A DNA stretch of 64,000 nucleotides from the NCBI RefSeq assembly GCF_947623445.1, contig NC_135246.1:9965856-10029855 (forward strand), written 5' to 3'. Shown here one piece after another: positions 47,709 through 61,500 of this stretch. The notes under the pieces were generated by a model, which was not told the DNA's origin, did no database searches, and saw nothing but the letters and a program-made list of their open reading frames with translations. Position numbers and translations under genes: made by a program. Origin of the DNA: Clavelina lepadiformis (taxonomy: Eukaryota; Chordata; Ascidiacea; Aplousobranchia; Clavelinidae). The first letter of the stretch is position 1; the number at the start of each line of letters is the position of its first letter.

Positions 47709-49436
47709 TTATCTGGACAAGAGTGATCCGAGAAGACCAGACGTCTTGTCGAAAACGGCTTGGTAGGATGCTCTGAAGCCTCCAGCTTGGAGTCTATTGC
47801 GGTGGTTTTCGTCAGTATCAAACACGACAGTCAACTGGTTTCCCGAGCTTGTGAAGCTATACCGCTCGGCATGTTTTCCAGTGAGAGTTGCATACCGGTT
47901 CTCTTCAATTGGTTGATCACCTTCGTAAACCTGTATGGAAAAAAGCAAACGCAACTTATAGCTTAAAGTTACAAGCGTATCAGTTTATAAGCAAAACTGT
48001 GCAAGATAAAGGTAAAAAATGGAGTATAATGCATTCAACAATTATTGTTATACATCGCCAGTAAAGTAAGGAAAAGATGCATTATAATCATTGCAATAAA
48101 TGCAGGGCAGTCATATATACCTTGATCTCATCGGAGAAAACCTCCGTGATTGCTCCCAGAATGATAAGTCGGACGGTTTGGCCGAAACCTGCAGTGATAA
48201 CCCAAATACAAAGCGTATCGTTGTCGTAAGTACCTGGCCAGTTGGGTGTGGAAAAGTATTGTAAGCGGTTGACGTCAGCTGTCAATTTGGCGCCGCATGT
48301 AGATGTTTGCGCGTCGTCTGCGATACAGGATTATTATACTTCCACGAAATAGATTTCAGTACTAGTTTTATTTGTGCCAAGAGACCAAATATGGATAACA
48401 AAAAAATTCTTATTAAATCAGTTTTAGTTAACCTTTAAAAATAATAATCGTTAATCGTTATTTCTCGTCTCACTTCCAGGTTTGTAGTTTTCGTAATAAA
48501 AGTTAAATCCTTTTCCGTTGGCCACTTCGTCCGAATCAAATTCAATTCTTAGTATACTCCCGGAGGAAACATAGCTGGGAAAAAATTGAGGGCTGCCACT
48601 GATGACGCCAATTTTGGGGGAATTTGCGTTAGCGCCATCTCGTACCTGCATTTATGCAAACAGATTTTATCCAGTAGCCCTTGGGTTGATTAAAAAGAAC
48701 GAGTGCAATGAGTGTAACAAATATAAAACGAGTGCAAACGATCACATATGTAGTAAAAATAACATAAAATGTGTTATTTCATACACCTATAGTCGTCATT
48801 TTTGGTTAACCTTAATCCAGTCACAGCACGTTTCAGTGGATATGTAGCCAAACCAGACCCGAATACGATTCTCTGACGACGTGGTTAGCAACCAGACGCA
48901 CATTAAGTTACTGGGGTGTTGCTGATTGTATCCTGGACTGACAACGAACCCGTGCCCGGTAGGTGGCACTTGCAAGTTCTCGCCACATTCTGGATTGTAT
49001 GTTCAAGATAAGCAAATTAAAAGATATTCGCGTACAACTTGAGAATACAATTTGAATTCAAACGGCATATTACCTTCAAATTCAGTCACAGGAATAGTAG
49101 TGGGTACGCTGGGAACTAAACGACAAAAAGTTACAGCACGAATATTTTTAATAGCTTCGAATTATGTAGGGAGTTATTACTACTGTACACATCACTTAAA
49201 AATTACATCAAAATTTAATTATAGTTAATTTATCATTGTTAGATAAATTACACGAGATCGTATACAACCATTCTACCGCTTATGAAAGAAGCGTTAAATC
49301 CACGGAAGTTGTAGGAACTGTCTGATCGAAAACGGACATAAAGCACTCCACTACTAGAAGTGTAATTAACTGGAGCAAGACTTCTTCCTCTTCGGTAAGT
49401 CAACAACGGAGATTTATCGGTCGTTCCGTCAAGAAC
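47709..49436 (-). CDS. CUB-C: CUB-repeat gene missing exons 1-4 at a duplication junction
   Basis: Minus-strand exons 49436-49277, 49115-49074, 48989-48811, 48645-48474, 48317-48121 and 47930-47709 join in phase. They correspond one-to-one to exons 5-10 of CUB-A and CUB-B (lengths 160, 42, 179, 172, 197, 222). They encode the second half of CUB2, a Pro/Thr-rich linker (PSVPTTIPVTEFE), CUB3 (STETCCDWIKVRDG) and CUB4 ending ...GSLLSR then stop. Exons 1-4 (signal peptide, CUB1, first half of CUB2) should lie to the right but are replaced from 49532 by duplicated HAX1 intron. CUB4 keeps an Asp (SDEIKVYEGD) where CUB-A and CUB-B do not. The donor after the CUB3 first half is weak (AAG|GTTAAC). As arranged it has no start or secretion signal and is probably non-functional. 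Confidence 0.82.
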
Positions 49437-49601
49437 CTCAAAATTGAAATAATGTTCCGTTTTCATGCAATTTAACAACGCAGAAGATTCTTTTGCAGGT
49501 ACAGATTTATATGCAATATGCAATATAATAATTATCTGTTTTAAACATTTCCATGTTTGTGTGTTAATTAGAAAAACTGAGTAAATTGTTGTTTACAACA
49601 G

Positions 49602-50630
49602 TTGGAAAAGTTTTTCAACCGATCACTGTATGCTCCTTTTCTCGACAAAGCCCTTCCAAAAGTTGACCAAGGTACCGCCAGACTTGGATAACAGCAATCA
49701 AATCATTATTTATTTAATTATTCAAAATTATACAACTTTGTTTTTTGTAAACAAAATTCGATATCTTCTTTATCAGATTTGGATAGTGACATCAAGAAAA
49801 AAGGTTTGGATGCTGTGCTAAAGAAGCATCCAGAGAAATCCAATGAAAACTCATCATCAGTTTTTACTCCAGATGATAAAAAGTTGACTCGATCATATCC
49901 TTTTAGCAATACAAGAAGCATGATGCAATCTCGGTCCATGATCCGTCGTTCAGATGGGGTAAGCATTATCAATATTATTTTGTTAAAACATGCGACATTG
50001 ATAACAAAGTGGTGGCTTTTCGCACAATGTGTTTTTATCATTCTAAGCATGTTCTATTTCTTCCAATGTATCATTTTTAACTCAAAATGTTTTACATAAA
50101 TGTTTTTCTCACCTCTGGAATTAATTGTGCAATTGGACCATATGTGCAATAGATTGTGCTATTTTGCACGGACACTATGTGCAAAGGTTCAGCTACTCGT
50201 ATTTCTACTATCTGGAAACACCTTGCCAATAAATTGAGCTTTCTGATTTGCAGTCAATGGAAGAGAGAATAACTCGAAGAGACGAACATGGCAATGAAGA
50301 AACCACCATTATTACTCAAACACCAGATGGAAAACGTAAAACAGAAATTTGGAATCGTGATGGACAATGCCAGGTTTTAGATAACGGTATTGCAGCCCAC
50401 TAGTTATTAGAAGATTTTTACGTCATTTCTCGCTTTTTCCAATCTCATGGATTTGAAATAATACTTCTTGGCATGATCGAATTCCTGTAATAAAAAGACT
50501 TAAGCGAGTTGAACGTTATGTTTTAACTTTATTGTCATTTCCAGGTGAACCTCAGATCATCTCTTCATATTATCCACATTCGGGGATTTTTCGTCAAGTC
50601 AATTCCTTACTTCGGGACTTCTTTCCTTAA
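49602..50630 (+). pseudogene. HAX1: HAX1 3' copy (exons 4-7 only)
   Basis: Exons 49602-49671, 49777-49958, 50254-50386 and 50545-50630 match HAX1 exons 4-7 without any difference I could find, including all splice sites. Exons 1-3, with the start codon and promoter, are absent because the junction lies 11 bases inside intron 3. The upstream neighbour, CUB-C, runs the other way, so no fusion transcript is expected. It should not make HAX1 unless a cryptic promoter is used. Perfect preservation means it is very young or an assembly artefact. Confidence 0.85.
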
Positions 50631-52563
50631 AACTTTCTACCAGGTTTACATTTTTCAAAAAGCAAATATTGTGTAGCTTTATGCAAATATTAAAGTTGTT
50701 TTTGTTTCGCTGTAAAACTTACTGTGTTCGCATTTTTCTCCACTAGTGTACCTAAGCACCTGCCTATGTTTTATTGACTTTTGAGGGGATAAAAGAAATA
50801 CTTTCCAATGATCATAAGACGTTTTGTTTTTGTGTGGGAAGTTGTTGATTTTTCTGTAACATTTTTATTATGTCATCGTTGTTCTGAATCTGACCTAATG
50901 TTGTTTTAATAATTGCGTAATGCTAATGACGTACAACCTTTCATAGAAATAGTACATTTCGGTTGTGACTTGTGATTAGAATCAGAGATGAAAGTCTAAT
51001 GAAATGAAAGGGCTCAGGTTTTAGTTTGTGAAAATTTTTGTGCCTTCATGCAAACATTTTTTACGGTATTAAGAGTAAGAATTTATTTTCGTTTTTTTGT
51101 TATTGCTCTTGGCTTGTTTCTAGTTCAAACAAATACGTCATTGTACACATTTTGTAACTTCATTTGACGTCCAAGTAGGCATTTGAAATATGTTGTTGCG
51201 CCTATACTGCACATCTTTGACTCATTCGATAAATTTAACTTTTAGTCCTTCGTTGCGGGGCTGCTAAATGAGAGCTCGGTTTGACCCTTGTCCTTTGGGT
51301 CTGTTTCCATCTCTGATTTGAAAAGAGTTGGCTGTGATGCTTCTTATATCAGTATGCAAACTTCTCAATAATTTTTAGATATTGTGTTTTTTGTCATCTT
51401 TAACAGTCTTAATGACAGCTAAAGTATATGCCAGAAATCTAAGTTAAATGATTTATTTATCAACTGCAGAGTGACGAAAATAACCTGGCGTTTCTCAAGA
51501 ATTGCAATATTAAAGCTGGTTGCCGATCACTCAAGAATGTATCCGCATAGGGACGATGCTAAATATAGGCTGAACTATCCAATTTCATATTAATGATTAC
51601 ACGTTTTTGTATGGCCTTGCTCAGCAATGTGAAGCCGTTATAGCTTACTTTCGCCTGGCTTGCAAACTTCCTAAATTCATGTGCCCCTGAGGTCCAGTAG
51701 GTCTGATTCTGACAAAGTTAAGCATGGAATTGACCTGTTGTTAGATTTGACCGAGGTTACCTACTGTAACAGAAGTTACTGCATATCTTTAGATCACGTA
51801 CTAGAATCATTTACTTGTTGATGAATATTACAATATTTAATGTACAGTAGAGTTGAGTTCTACGGTGTTCGGTTCATAGGTAAAATCACAGCATTCTAAA
51901 ACATATGTACGGTATCTGTTTTTAAGGTAATGGATCGTGTGTTCAAAAACATCGAATGTAAACTTGGAATTGACCGTTGTTCACGAAGTAAAGTTGACCA
52001 CTTTTGCAATTTGAAAATTGTTTTCTATAGTGTTTCTCAAGCGTCAACCTGTATTTCCATTCCATTAAATTTGGTAAAGTCATCATTTTGTTTTAAATTT
52101 TAGTATAAATAGTGTAGCCCATCAGGGAAAAAAACTTAGATTTTGTCGATGTTCCACAATATCCAAACGTTGTAAAACGTTTAGATTAAAGGAGCCTACT
52201 ACATTTTAAAAATATAACATCAAGATCGTCGCGTCTGCTAGTTATAGAAAGCATATAAAAGCTAAAATCTCGAATAAATTATTGGTTAAATTACGTTTAA
52301 TTTTACTTTATAACGTTTTGCAGCGTGCACGTTTAAATTAACTCCTATAGTTTGCCGAAATATGAAATTGCTCCGTCTTCGGAGCTCTTATTATCAATAA
52401 AAGCTCAGCTTCGAGCTCAATGATACCAACTGATCCAAATCCATTATTGAATTTAAGTGTGTTTCCCTAATTTGAAATTGTCAACCTTATAAACTGCAGC
52501 TTTAAGACTGCCTACTGTCGCTTCAACTACCCGACCAGATGGTAGAGTAAGGATAGTAGAAGA
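50631..52563. other. Intergenic, copy of 28895-30827
   Basis: No gene is recognised, as in the left unit. Confidence 0.45.
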
Positions 52564-54170
52564 CGCCTATGATGGGACAGTGCACAAGATGGGACATCAC
52601 TATAATGGTTATCCTAAGATGGGACACATTAATTACCTTTACTTGGGGAACTGGCGCTATACCTTACAAGGCACCTGCAGCAAATAGACTTCCTAATTTT
52701 TAAACGCTCTTAACTCTATATAGTGTATTTGGCTCAAGTTTGCCGTTTGATAAAACAGTTTCATGGCTACAAGTTATCCAATTTTCAGGTATAACAGTAA
52801 AGCTATTTTTAAATGGTTGGAGAGAATTTTTATTTTGTTTGCACTCCCTCAAACATGGTCTTACACCTGCGGGGGTAAATGCAACCTCAATTGAAAATTA
52901 ACCATCGTCCTAAATAAAGAGATGAATAAAATTTTAAGTTAAAGTTTTTAGTGGGCCTTATTACAACACTCGTTACTGCCTAACGTAAACAAGGCAAAGG
53001 AAATTATCAGTTACACCCTATTCTAAAAGGGCTAAACTTAGTACAAAATACTCGAAGACCCTAAAAAGTAGCCTATGATGGTGTTATTATACCCTAATAA
53101 AACTTTCCAGCCTTCTCTCTTTAAAATTACTGAACCAAAACAATCGAAACTGCACCGATCAGCTAATTACTGTAGCATCTTAAATCAACCGTAGTAAAAA
53201 TCTACCCAGCTTTGAGTAAAAAATACCAGGAACGAGCCTCATAACCTTCTGGGTCTTATTTGCTGCAGGTACCTCTATGGTGTTGAGACTGATTTCTACA
53301 TTTTTATAATCTTTGACTTTGACTAGTTTCGTTCAAAACATTTGGATTTGTGCCAAGTTTAATCAAATTTGTCAAAATCTATGATCATACGAACGAAAAA
53401 AATGACAAAACATGGTTACATAGAACAAACACGTAGATCCGTCTGTTAGGAAAACGATTACATGGAAAGTTTGTTTATCAACAAAGTCTAACGCGCTTAT
53501 CATTTTTTAAAAATCATCTCATAAAAAGAAAAAAAAATGGAAAGCTTAGGATACACAACGTTACCAAAATAGCTCTGGTAGCCTTATTAACCACACATAT
53601 CTACAAAGATAGTTGGTAAACTATAAAGGCTTCCTATACTTGCAATGGAAGCAGAATCACTGACGCTGTGGTATAACTTGTGCAAGCCTACCACGCAAAG
53701 TTTTAAAAAGCTTGCCTACCATAATTTGAGAGGAAAACGAATTCCTTTCCTATGTTTAACAACGATAACGCTGGAAAGAAATGCCCACACAAATTTTTAG
53801 AAAATTTTATTTCGTTGTTTGTTTGATTTATCAATTTCTTGAAAAAATCAATTCAAATTTTGATTTAAAGCTAAGGAATTCGATTTCAAAGGCAAAGTTT
53901 CTAACATTACAGATTAGTTTAAGGAAGGTTTTATACTGTTTAGAATACATATACGTACTGTCCCAACTTGTTTTAACATGCTTATCCAAGATTGGACAAA
54001 AAGTCATTTTTATTTTGTAATAGTCTCAATAAATGACATGAACGTTTATTAAAACTCATGCGCTTAATTTCGAGCAATTCTATACCTAACATAATTCGAA
54101 AAAAGATTAGCCGAAGCTTATTGCGTTTTTGAGTGAGAGCGGTATACCTAAAAGTGTCCCATCATGGGCG
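52564..54170. mobile_element. Putative TIR element, right copy
   Basis: Copy of 30828-32434 with the same inverted ends (CGCCTATGATGGGACA / TGTCCCATCATGGGCG). It was copied with the unit and is not an independent insertion. Confidence 0.5.
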
Positions 54171-57095
54171 ACCTTCCCTCCAAGTAAGGAAAGTAGTAAG
54201 ATTAGAGTGGATGACAGTAGTAGAGTAGCGGTAGTAAGAGGAATAGCTTGGTGTAAAGTTGTAATGAAATGTATAATATTAACAATTGTGTAAGTGTAAG
54301 GTGGTAAGTTAAAGTAAGAGACAACAATTTTTTATTTTGTGAAAAGTGGTCGTGAATTAGAAACAAACTAGAAATGTGAACGATAGTCCAGTGGCTGGAA
54401 CTGTCTTGAAAACAAAAAACTCTTGGCACCGGCCAAGCCCCTGAACTTTACTGTAAATTGAGTTTCAGCTCCAATTTCTGCAGAAATGGATCCTCCTGAG
54501 ATAATATTTAGCTCCTGCGATCCGGCTTAGGCTAAAAGTTTTGGTTACAGGATACCACGAAGCGTCGAGAGAACGCCCTCTACTGCCCAAAACTTCTTCT
54601 TTCCCCATACGTTTGCCTTTGTTTGACGCCATATCATAGTGTAAGATTTGTATTATCAAATTACGTCACAGCAGCAAAGAACAAACTAGGGACTTTCATT
54701 GAAACGTTTTACACGTTTAACGATGCACACTTTCCATTCTAGATTTTCCGTTAGAAAAGGTAAAAGCAGATTTGAAAACAAAAATATTGCGTTTTCTTAG
54801 AAGAATTGTATTGCTATAGCTCAAGATAACAAGAATGTGTTTCTTAAATAACAAAAAAATTATGTACTATATCATCTATATGTAAGGAAATTCAACTTTT
54901 AAATAAATTTAAGCTAAGAGTTCTAATTTACTGTAAGATTCAAAATTAAAATTTGTAGGTTGGTACACCGACTGAATTTCGTCTTTTAATTTAAAGTTTA
55001 CGATAATTTTTTCCGTTTTGTGCATTCTTATCTAAAGAGCACAATCAAAAGAAAGCCAGTCTTTCCGATCCCATTAAGAAACATTTCTTTTTGCACACAC
55101 TTTATGAAACTGCGCTTGTTTGTATTTCATTTGCTTGCATGTAAAACAACATTTTTTTGATATCAAACTTATGCGAGTTTAGTTTGAAAAGTTTTTTGAA
55201 GTTGAAGTTGAAGACGATTTTTTGTTTTCAATTTTATTGAAACAACAGCAAAAGAAAATTCCGCTCAAAATTAACCTAATCTAGTTGAATTTTGCTGCAA
55301 TCGTTTGTAGCTTTATCGCGCAAACACAATTCGCAAACTTAATCTTTCGCACGTGAAAACGTTGTTATCGCCAAATCTATCATCCACCTACACTGAAAAG
55401 TTTGTTCTGATCAGCAACAAAATTTTCCTCTATTTTGCTCATGGCAAAACTGTGTTTGTAAACTGACCTTATAGTTTCATGTAGTTTATGGCTTTGCGTG
55501 TTTGTTTTTATACGAACTGCAGAAAACAGAAGACAAGGAGTGTAACTGCGTAAGAATAATGACACAACCAAATGAATAAGAAAGCGACGCAATACAAACC
55601 AAGAAAAACTCACCTTCAAAATTCAACCGATTGCTCAATAGTCTATACTCTATAGGATATATTATTGTCTAAAAATTAATTAATTATTTACTGGCTAGAA
55701 AACTGTATAACTTAAACGTAGAGAATTATTTTGTAAGTTGTTTTAAAATTCGTCTGTTTAGTTACTCATATTTATTTAACCTATAAATGTAAATTTGCTG
55801 TTCTTATAAGGTAATACAAAATACATTTAACGTATAATCGTACAAGTATATGCATATCGATTCAGTAAGGATGGGTATTAAGTCCGTCCAAAGTCACTCC
55901 AAAGTTCTGGTATCACTAAAATACCCGAATGTATTGAACGTGAGAATGAAATCCAACATTCATCTAAAAATACAGCATGTTCAGATATACCTGCTTGTAA
56001 TGCTGAAAGGTGGAAACAGATAACGCAACGTCAACTGCAATTATATTTGGTTTTATTCTGAAAACCTGATATGTGAAAATGTCAATCGACGAAATGTACA
56101 TTTTGTGCCCGAAGCAATAGCAAAATACGTGCCAAGCCAACGACATCAGGTTTTACGCTGAAACTCGTCTTTATATGATTCATAGGACGCAGGAATCACT
56201 TGAAAGTTAAAAACACCTTATATCGACTTGAAAAACATCTACTTTATAGGATGATTAATTGCTCTTAGCATTATTGTCCATAACCGCTGGGCTTAATCTG
56301 CTTAAAAAACTCTTTACATGAGTTTAATGACATCTCTTCATGACATTGCAACAATGTCAAAGTTGGACACGGTGTAATTAGATTTGAATTAAAGTGAAGA
56401 CTTTGAATTCAAAAAAACCATTTAGCTATGACAAATTAACCTAATGCTTTGAAAGCATGCCGGCAACATTGTAAATGTGGTAAAAACTTAAGTCAAGCCA
56501 ACACCATTATATTTTGCTATACGTGTCATAATTGCTTGAATTTCGCTTGTGAATCGTCAGCCGTTTATTGTTCTTTTTTATTATTTTAACCGCTTATGGA
56601 GTGCGTGACATATATACCGCAAACTTAGCGCGGGAACTTGAATTACTGTGATAAATAAAGTACTGTATTTCAAATATGTCTAAAATACTTTTGTAATTTG
56701 CAATACGGCATTATAGTTTAAAACATCCATTGAAAAGCAGCATCTGAAAAATAACACATTGCAACGCAGTGATACTTATACAGGAATGTATTTTCTCTCG
56801 AACTAATTAATTCTGCCAGCTAGATAATGCTATAAAAACGACCCATTACATAACGAGGTTATACTTGCATACTTCGTCGTCTGCAGACAAAATCGTTAAA
56901 GGTACGTTATATTGGGCCAATTACATAAAGACATTTTATTAGTGTGGTTTGTTGCCCTCCGACAAATTTGTTGAAAAAAATGTCAGAAAAGTTACAGTTA
57001 TGAAATCTGTATAGAACGGCTCTCCAAAAAAGGTATAACGACATAGCACGTGACTAGTGTGCCACAGGCGAGCGGAAATTTCTTAGTTATCGTGA
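54171..57095. other. Intergenic, copy of 32435-35359
   Basis: No gene is recognised. It contains the only inter-unit mismatch noticed, A54273 against G32537. Confidence 0.45.
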
Positions 57096-57426
57096 TATGG
57101 TATGATGATGATTATACTCGGACATAGTGAATAACTTAAATACTCTTGAATAACTTAAAGCCTGCGATGACTCCTCACATTACAAAGTTAGCCTTTGTGC
57201 AAGTTCCGATTGCCAAACATATTTTATTTTGATCTTTGAATTTGTTAGCATTGACTTAATTTATAAATGTCCATCAGATCCGCTGCACAGGAGCAAGTTT
57301 CATTAATGCTTTTGTCATGGTCATTACAACGATTAGACTCTACTGGGTTTCAAACACGGAAACTGGGCCGCAATTATTGTGAAGCCAGCGAACAAACCAC
57401 TCTGCTACGAAGCTGACAGGCTCATA
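57096..57426 (-). mobile_element. tRNA-derived SINE, duplicate of copy 2
   Basis: Copy of 35360-35690, with box A at 57407-57397 and box B at 57355-57345. It is part of the duplicated unit, not a new insertion. Confidence 0.65.
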
Positions 57427-58521
57427 AACTAACTTTTGTTATTTTTCATTATGTAATTTATTTCAACCTTAGAAACGATAAAAAGCCAAGAACATGGTAC
57501 ATAATTCAAATTTTGTGGCAACATATCGAATTACTATTCTGTCATTTGTGATAAGTTTTGTTAAAAATGCGGTTTAAAATATAATGTTAATGGCAACTAC
57601 TGTAAATATAAACAAAACATTAATTTAACGTAAACCTTAAACGAAAGTTACGGCGCTAAACAACGTTGACATTTATTCCAGGTTAGTATAATTCATAGTA
57701 ATTTAGTGCCAGTATTTACGATTTTTTTGCAAAGAGCAGTTTAGATTTTTAGCAACAGTCGTCGTCTGCATAAATTTAAACACAACTATATCTGGACCAT
57801 TAAATTATATTGTCGGAGTGAACTACGCCATAGGCAAAAAAAAAAAATTTTGGTTGCTTGTTTACTTTCTAAGTACCGTTCAACGGTCAGGTTTAAAATT
57901 AGATTTTTTTTGGCGAAAATATTGTTTTTACCGTAAGCAAATTCAAGTAGAAATCAAAATATTTCTGAAAAATTACTAACGTCCCATGTTAAATCAAGTT
58001 TTATCATTGGACTGTAAATTACATTATTAAAGTACACTTTTGTATCTGAAAGTCGTCGAAGCGGTCATGCAAATAAACAGAATGAATCCTGCACAAAATT
58101 AACACCCGCAGACTACAGTACCTAAGAATATTATTACAAAATGGAAAAAATTTAATCCTGTAAAACGATCACCAACGTTTTCCAAAAAATGATAATCTGT
58201 TTGTAACATAATAAAGTAAAACAGTCGACGTACTTGTTTCTATAATTTTTACAGAAAGACCAAAAAACCCAATAAGATGTAGTTTGGTTTATTGTAGGTG
58301 TTGTCACATGGAGAAAAATTCCTGTAAGTAGAAAATAAGTTCAATTTGTTTCATAACACCTTAGACGTTTATGATCAAAAACTGGTAAAATGTTTTTGAA
58401 AAATGGTGTAGTTTTTACAGCGCATTTTAAATAAAATATGCTTGCTTATCTTTCATATCACAAGCATACCTGAGAGAATCAAAGAATAGCTTTAGGCAAC
58501 GTTTAGAGTTTTGCAAATTGG
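57427..58521. other. Upstream region of CUB-A'
   Basis: Copy of 35691-36785. No exon is recognised. Confidence 0.4.
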
Positions 58522-58529
58522 TATATAAA
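58522..58529 (+). promoter_or_regulatory. TATA-like box of CUB-A'
   Basis: TATATAAA, 48 bases before the start codon at 58577, as in the left copy, so this copy should be equally expressible. Confidence 0.45.
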
Positions 58530-58576
58530 CCAACATATATAGGCACAGTTTTAGACATCAGTTCAGACAAAGCAAG

Positions 58577-61500
58577 ATGGAGAAGCTGTTTGCTACATTT
58601 CTGCTTTTGCTGGCTGTAACAGGTAATGATTGTTTTATTCTTACGTTTTAGTCAATCGACTGTTTGTCACTGGTAATGAAAAAAAACCAAAGGTAATGGT
58701 TACTTACTTCTAGAAGCCATTATGTTCCCAATGTTGTGGGAACATTTCATGCTGTTTGTTGATAAAGAAATTAGGTGTTCATGTTCTGAGTTTACGTTGT
58801 TGTGAATATTTGAAGTACATTTTCTTCACATTCATTCTGTCAATAGGCTGTCATATAATCTTTGTGTTCTATTATAGAATATGTCAGCGGACAATGCGAA
58901 GAAACCCTGACGGCTGTACCGGCTGCGCAGACGTTCACTAGCCCTGGCTACCCTAGCAATTATCCCAACAATCTCGACTGCACTTACATTATCGAAGCAG
59001 TCAATGATGGAGATCAAGTTGAAGTTGCTTTTATTGAAATTTTGACCGAGAATTGTTGCGATTATATCATAGTAAGTACAGAAAAGCAATGTTTTAATAT
59101 TCTCCTATAGGAGCCTAATCAAAAAACAGAAAACGAAATAATTAAACTAAAAGAACAGTTTAAAAATTCCTGTATTTGTTTAAATACCTTGTAAATTTGT
59201 TTAAGGTAAGAGATGGAAAAACTAGTGATTCTCCAATAGTTGGTAATTTCCGAGGAAACATCACACATGACCTTACCTATATCTCGTCTTTTGGAGCGTT
59301 CTACATCGAGTTTGAAAGTGACGATTCCGTTACATCTGCTGGTTTCCAGATGGAGTACAGATCTCGTACGATATAAACCACATTTTTGCTTTGGTTATTG
59401 CTTATAATAATGCCAGCTGTAACAATAGAAATATATCCAAAACGAACAAATACAACTAGATACATAGATAATGTAAAACAAAAAGGGAATAGTTCTTAGT
59501 GCTTTCGAAAGCCATTTTTAAACTGTTACATTCTTGCAGATCCCGGAGATGTTAACTGCAGGGAAACTATAGATATGACAGTAGACACAGATACTCGTAC
59601 TATTGCCTCGCCCAATTACCCAAGTGACTATCCAGACGATACTTACTGCACTTGGACCTTGATTGCTTCTGAGGACCAGCGTGTGCTCTTCACCCTCATT
59701 GCTAATGATTTTGAATATTGCTGCGATAATCTGCTTGTAAGGCTCAGAATTTAGGAAATAAGTCTTGTCGTTCTGTTCACATACTGTAGGCCTGTTTCAG
59801 TTTACTAAAATTTTCTATTTTTTTCTGAATGTAGATACGTGATGGAGATAACAAAAGTTCGCCAATAATCGCCTACATACAAGGTCAATCATTTAGACAA
59901 CGGAATTATATTTCGAGCGGCAATGTATTGCAAATCCGTTTTCGATCAAATGACCAAAACAGTGCCAGTGGCTTCATATCAACCTTTCGAAGCCGTAAGC
60001 ATTTATATAAATAATCGGTTACTCTTGTTTAAAGATTTATATACGCATTAGGTTACAATTTATGATTAAATTATGTCCAAGTTAAGTTGTATGCTTTTGA
60101 CACAACGTATGTTCTTTTTATCTTATAAGGTTTTATAGCAAAAACTAAATGCACGATAACATACCACTCTCTTTGAAACCCAGAAAGATTTTAAAAATAG
60201 GTTATTCAAAAAGAAACTTACGTCCAAATTTTTACATTACAGCCACTTTTATTAACACCGTAAGTCTGGAACCCAATCTGATTGATACCGGTAAGTAACC
60301 GACATATAATGGTTACACTTTTTAAGGCAAATGATATGAATATAAAAATATTTTCATGCTCCCTGAATAAGTTATTTTGCAAATTTTTTCAAATGATGTT
60401 TTTATTTTAACGCATCAACTTCCTTTTTTGAACGAGTTTGTGGAGAACTAATGGTTGTCCTGTATTTTATAGAATGCGGTGGTGAGTTGTCAACGCCAGC
60501 CACCGGCCATGGAAATTTCACCTCACCTAATTACCCGAGGGCTCACGCCAATGAGCTTATGTGCTCCTGGATAATTACAGCCCAAGTAGGCCAAAAAATC
60601 CGCGTCTGGTTTAGTTACGTATCAACAGAGTCATGCTGCGATTGGATCATTGTGAGTACAACCCTGTTTGATCCCGTCCAGAAAATAAATGTTATGTTAT
60701 AGCACCATTGAATGAAATTGATCCTTTTCTCTCATAAAAGTAGCCAATATATAAATTTGACGGATTTTTTTCTAGATACGTGATGGGCCAAGCCCTAGAT
60801 CGACCAAGCTTGGGGTTATCAGTGGTTATCCATTGAACTTTTACAGTTTTATTTCGAATGGCCCTGTTTTAAGAATCGATTTCAACAGCGATTACAGTCA
60901 AAGCAGTCGAGGGTTTGTTGCACAGTATGAAACCTACGATCCAGCAGGTATGTATAGTTGTTAAAGATGTGTTCTTAATCTTAGACACAATTCGCAGCCA
61001 GCTATCTGAATAATTTGCCTGATTTTGAATATTTTGTGTCATTATTCTGTGTATCATTTCCAGCACTGACTTTCTGTTATCGGAATGATCTAAAATTGTT
61101 AAATGGAATATGAGTTAAAATTAAGTTCAAATTAACGCGTTCATTTTCGAAAACACCATTAACAGGAGATGCCCTTGCTTCGACATGTGGAGGAAAACTT
61201 GAGGCAAACGCTACTTTGCAGTATTTCAGCAGTCCTAACTTTCCCGAGCCATACAATAAGTCTGATGGATGCATATGGGTTATCGAAGCTGGATTTGGTT
61301 TGAGGGTTCGCCTACATATTCTGGGAATCATTACAGATGGCCTCGCTGCTATTCTTCATGTAAGTTTTTTGTTTTCTCCTATACTAAACAGTTCAAAAGT
61401 CAGACAATACGGTATAAAAAATCAAAGAACTAACCTATATACAAAAATCGGAACTTGCACAAAGACCAGCTCGGTATAGCCGATCGAGGCTCGATCGGTG

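Larger units (their letters stand above)
27796..49531 (+). repeat. Left unit of a 21,736-base head-to-tail duplication
   Basis: Sequence starting at 27796 (TTATCTGTTTTAAAC) reappears at 49532 and stays aligned at a constant offset of 21,736 to the window end (27796-42264 against 49532-64000). The base before the shared block differs (T versus A), fixing the junction. The unit contains HAX1 exons 4-7, CUB-A, CUB-B and the 3' two-thirds of CUB-C. The only mismatch I noticed is G32537 versus A54273. Confidence 0.95.

Noticed and set aside
49277..50630. CUB-C/HAX1 fusion gene at the junction
   Set aside because: The two partial genes run in opposite directions away from the junction, so no fused reading frame is possible.
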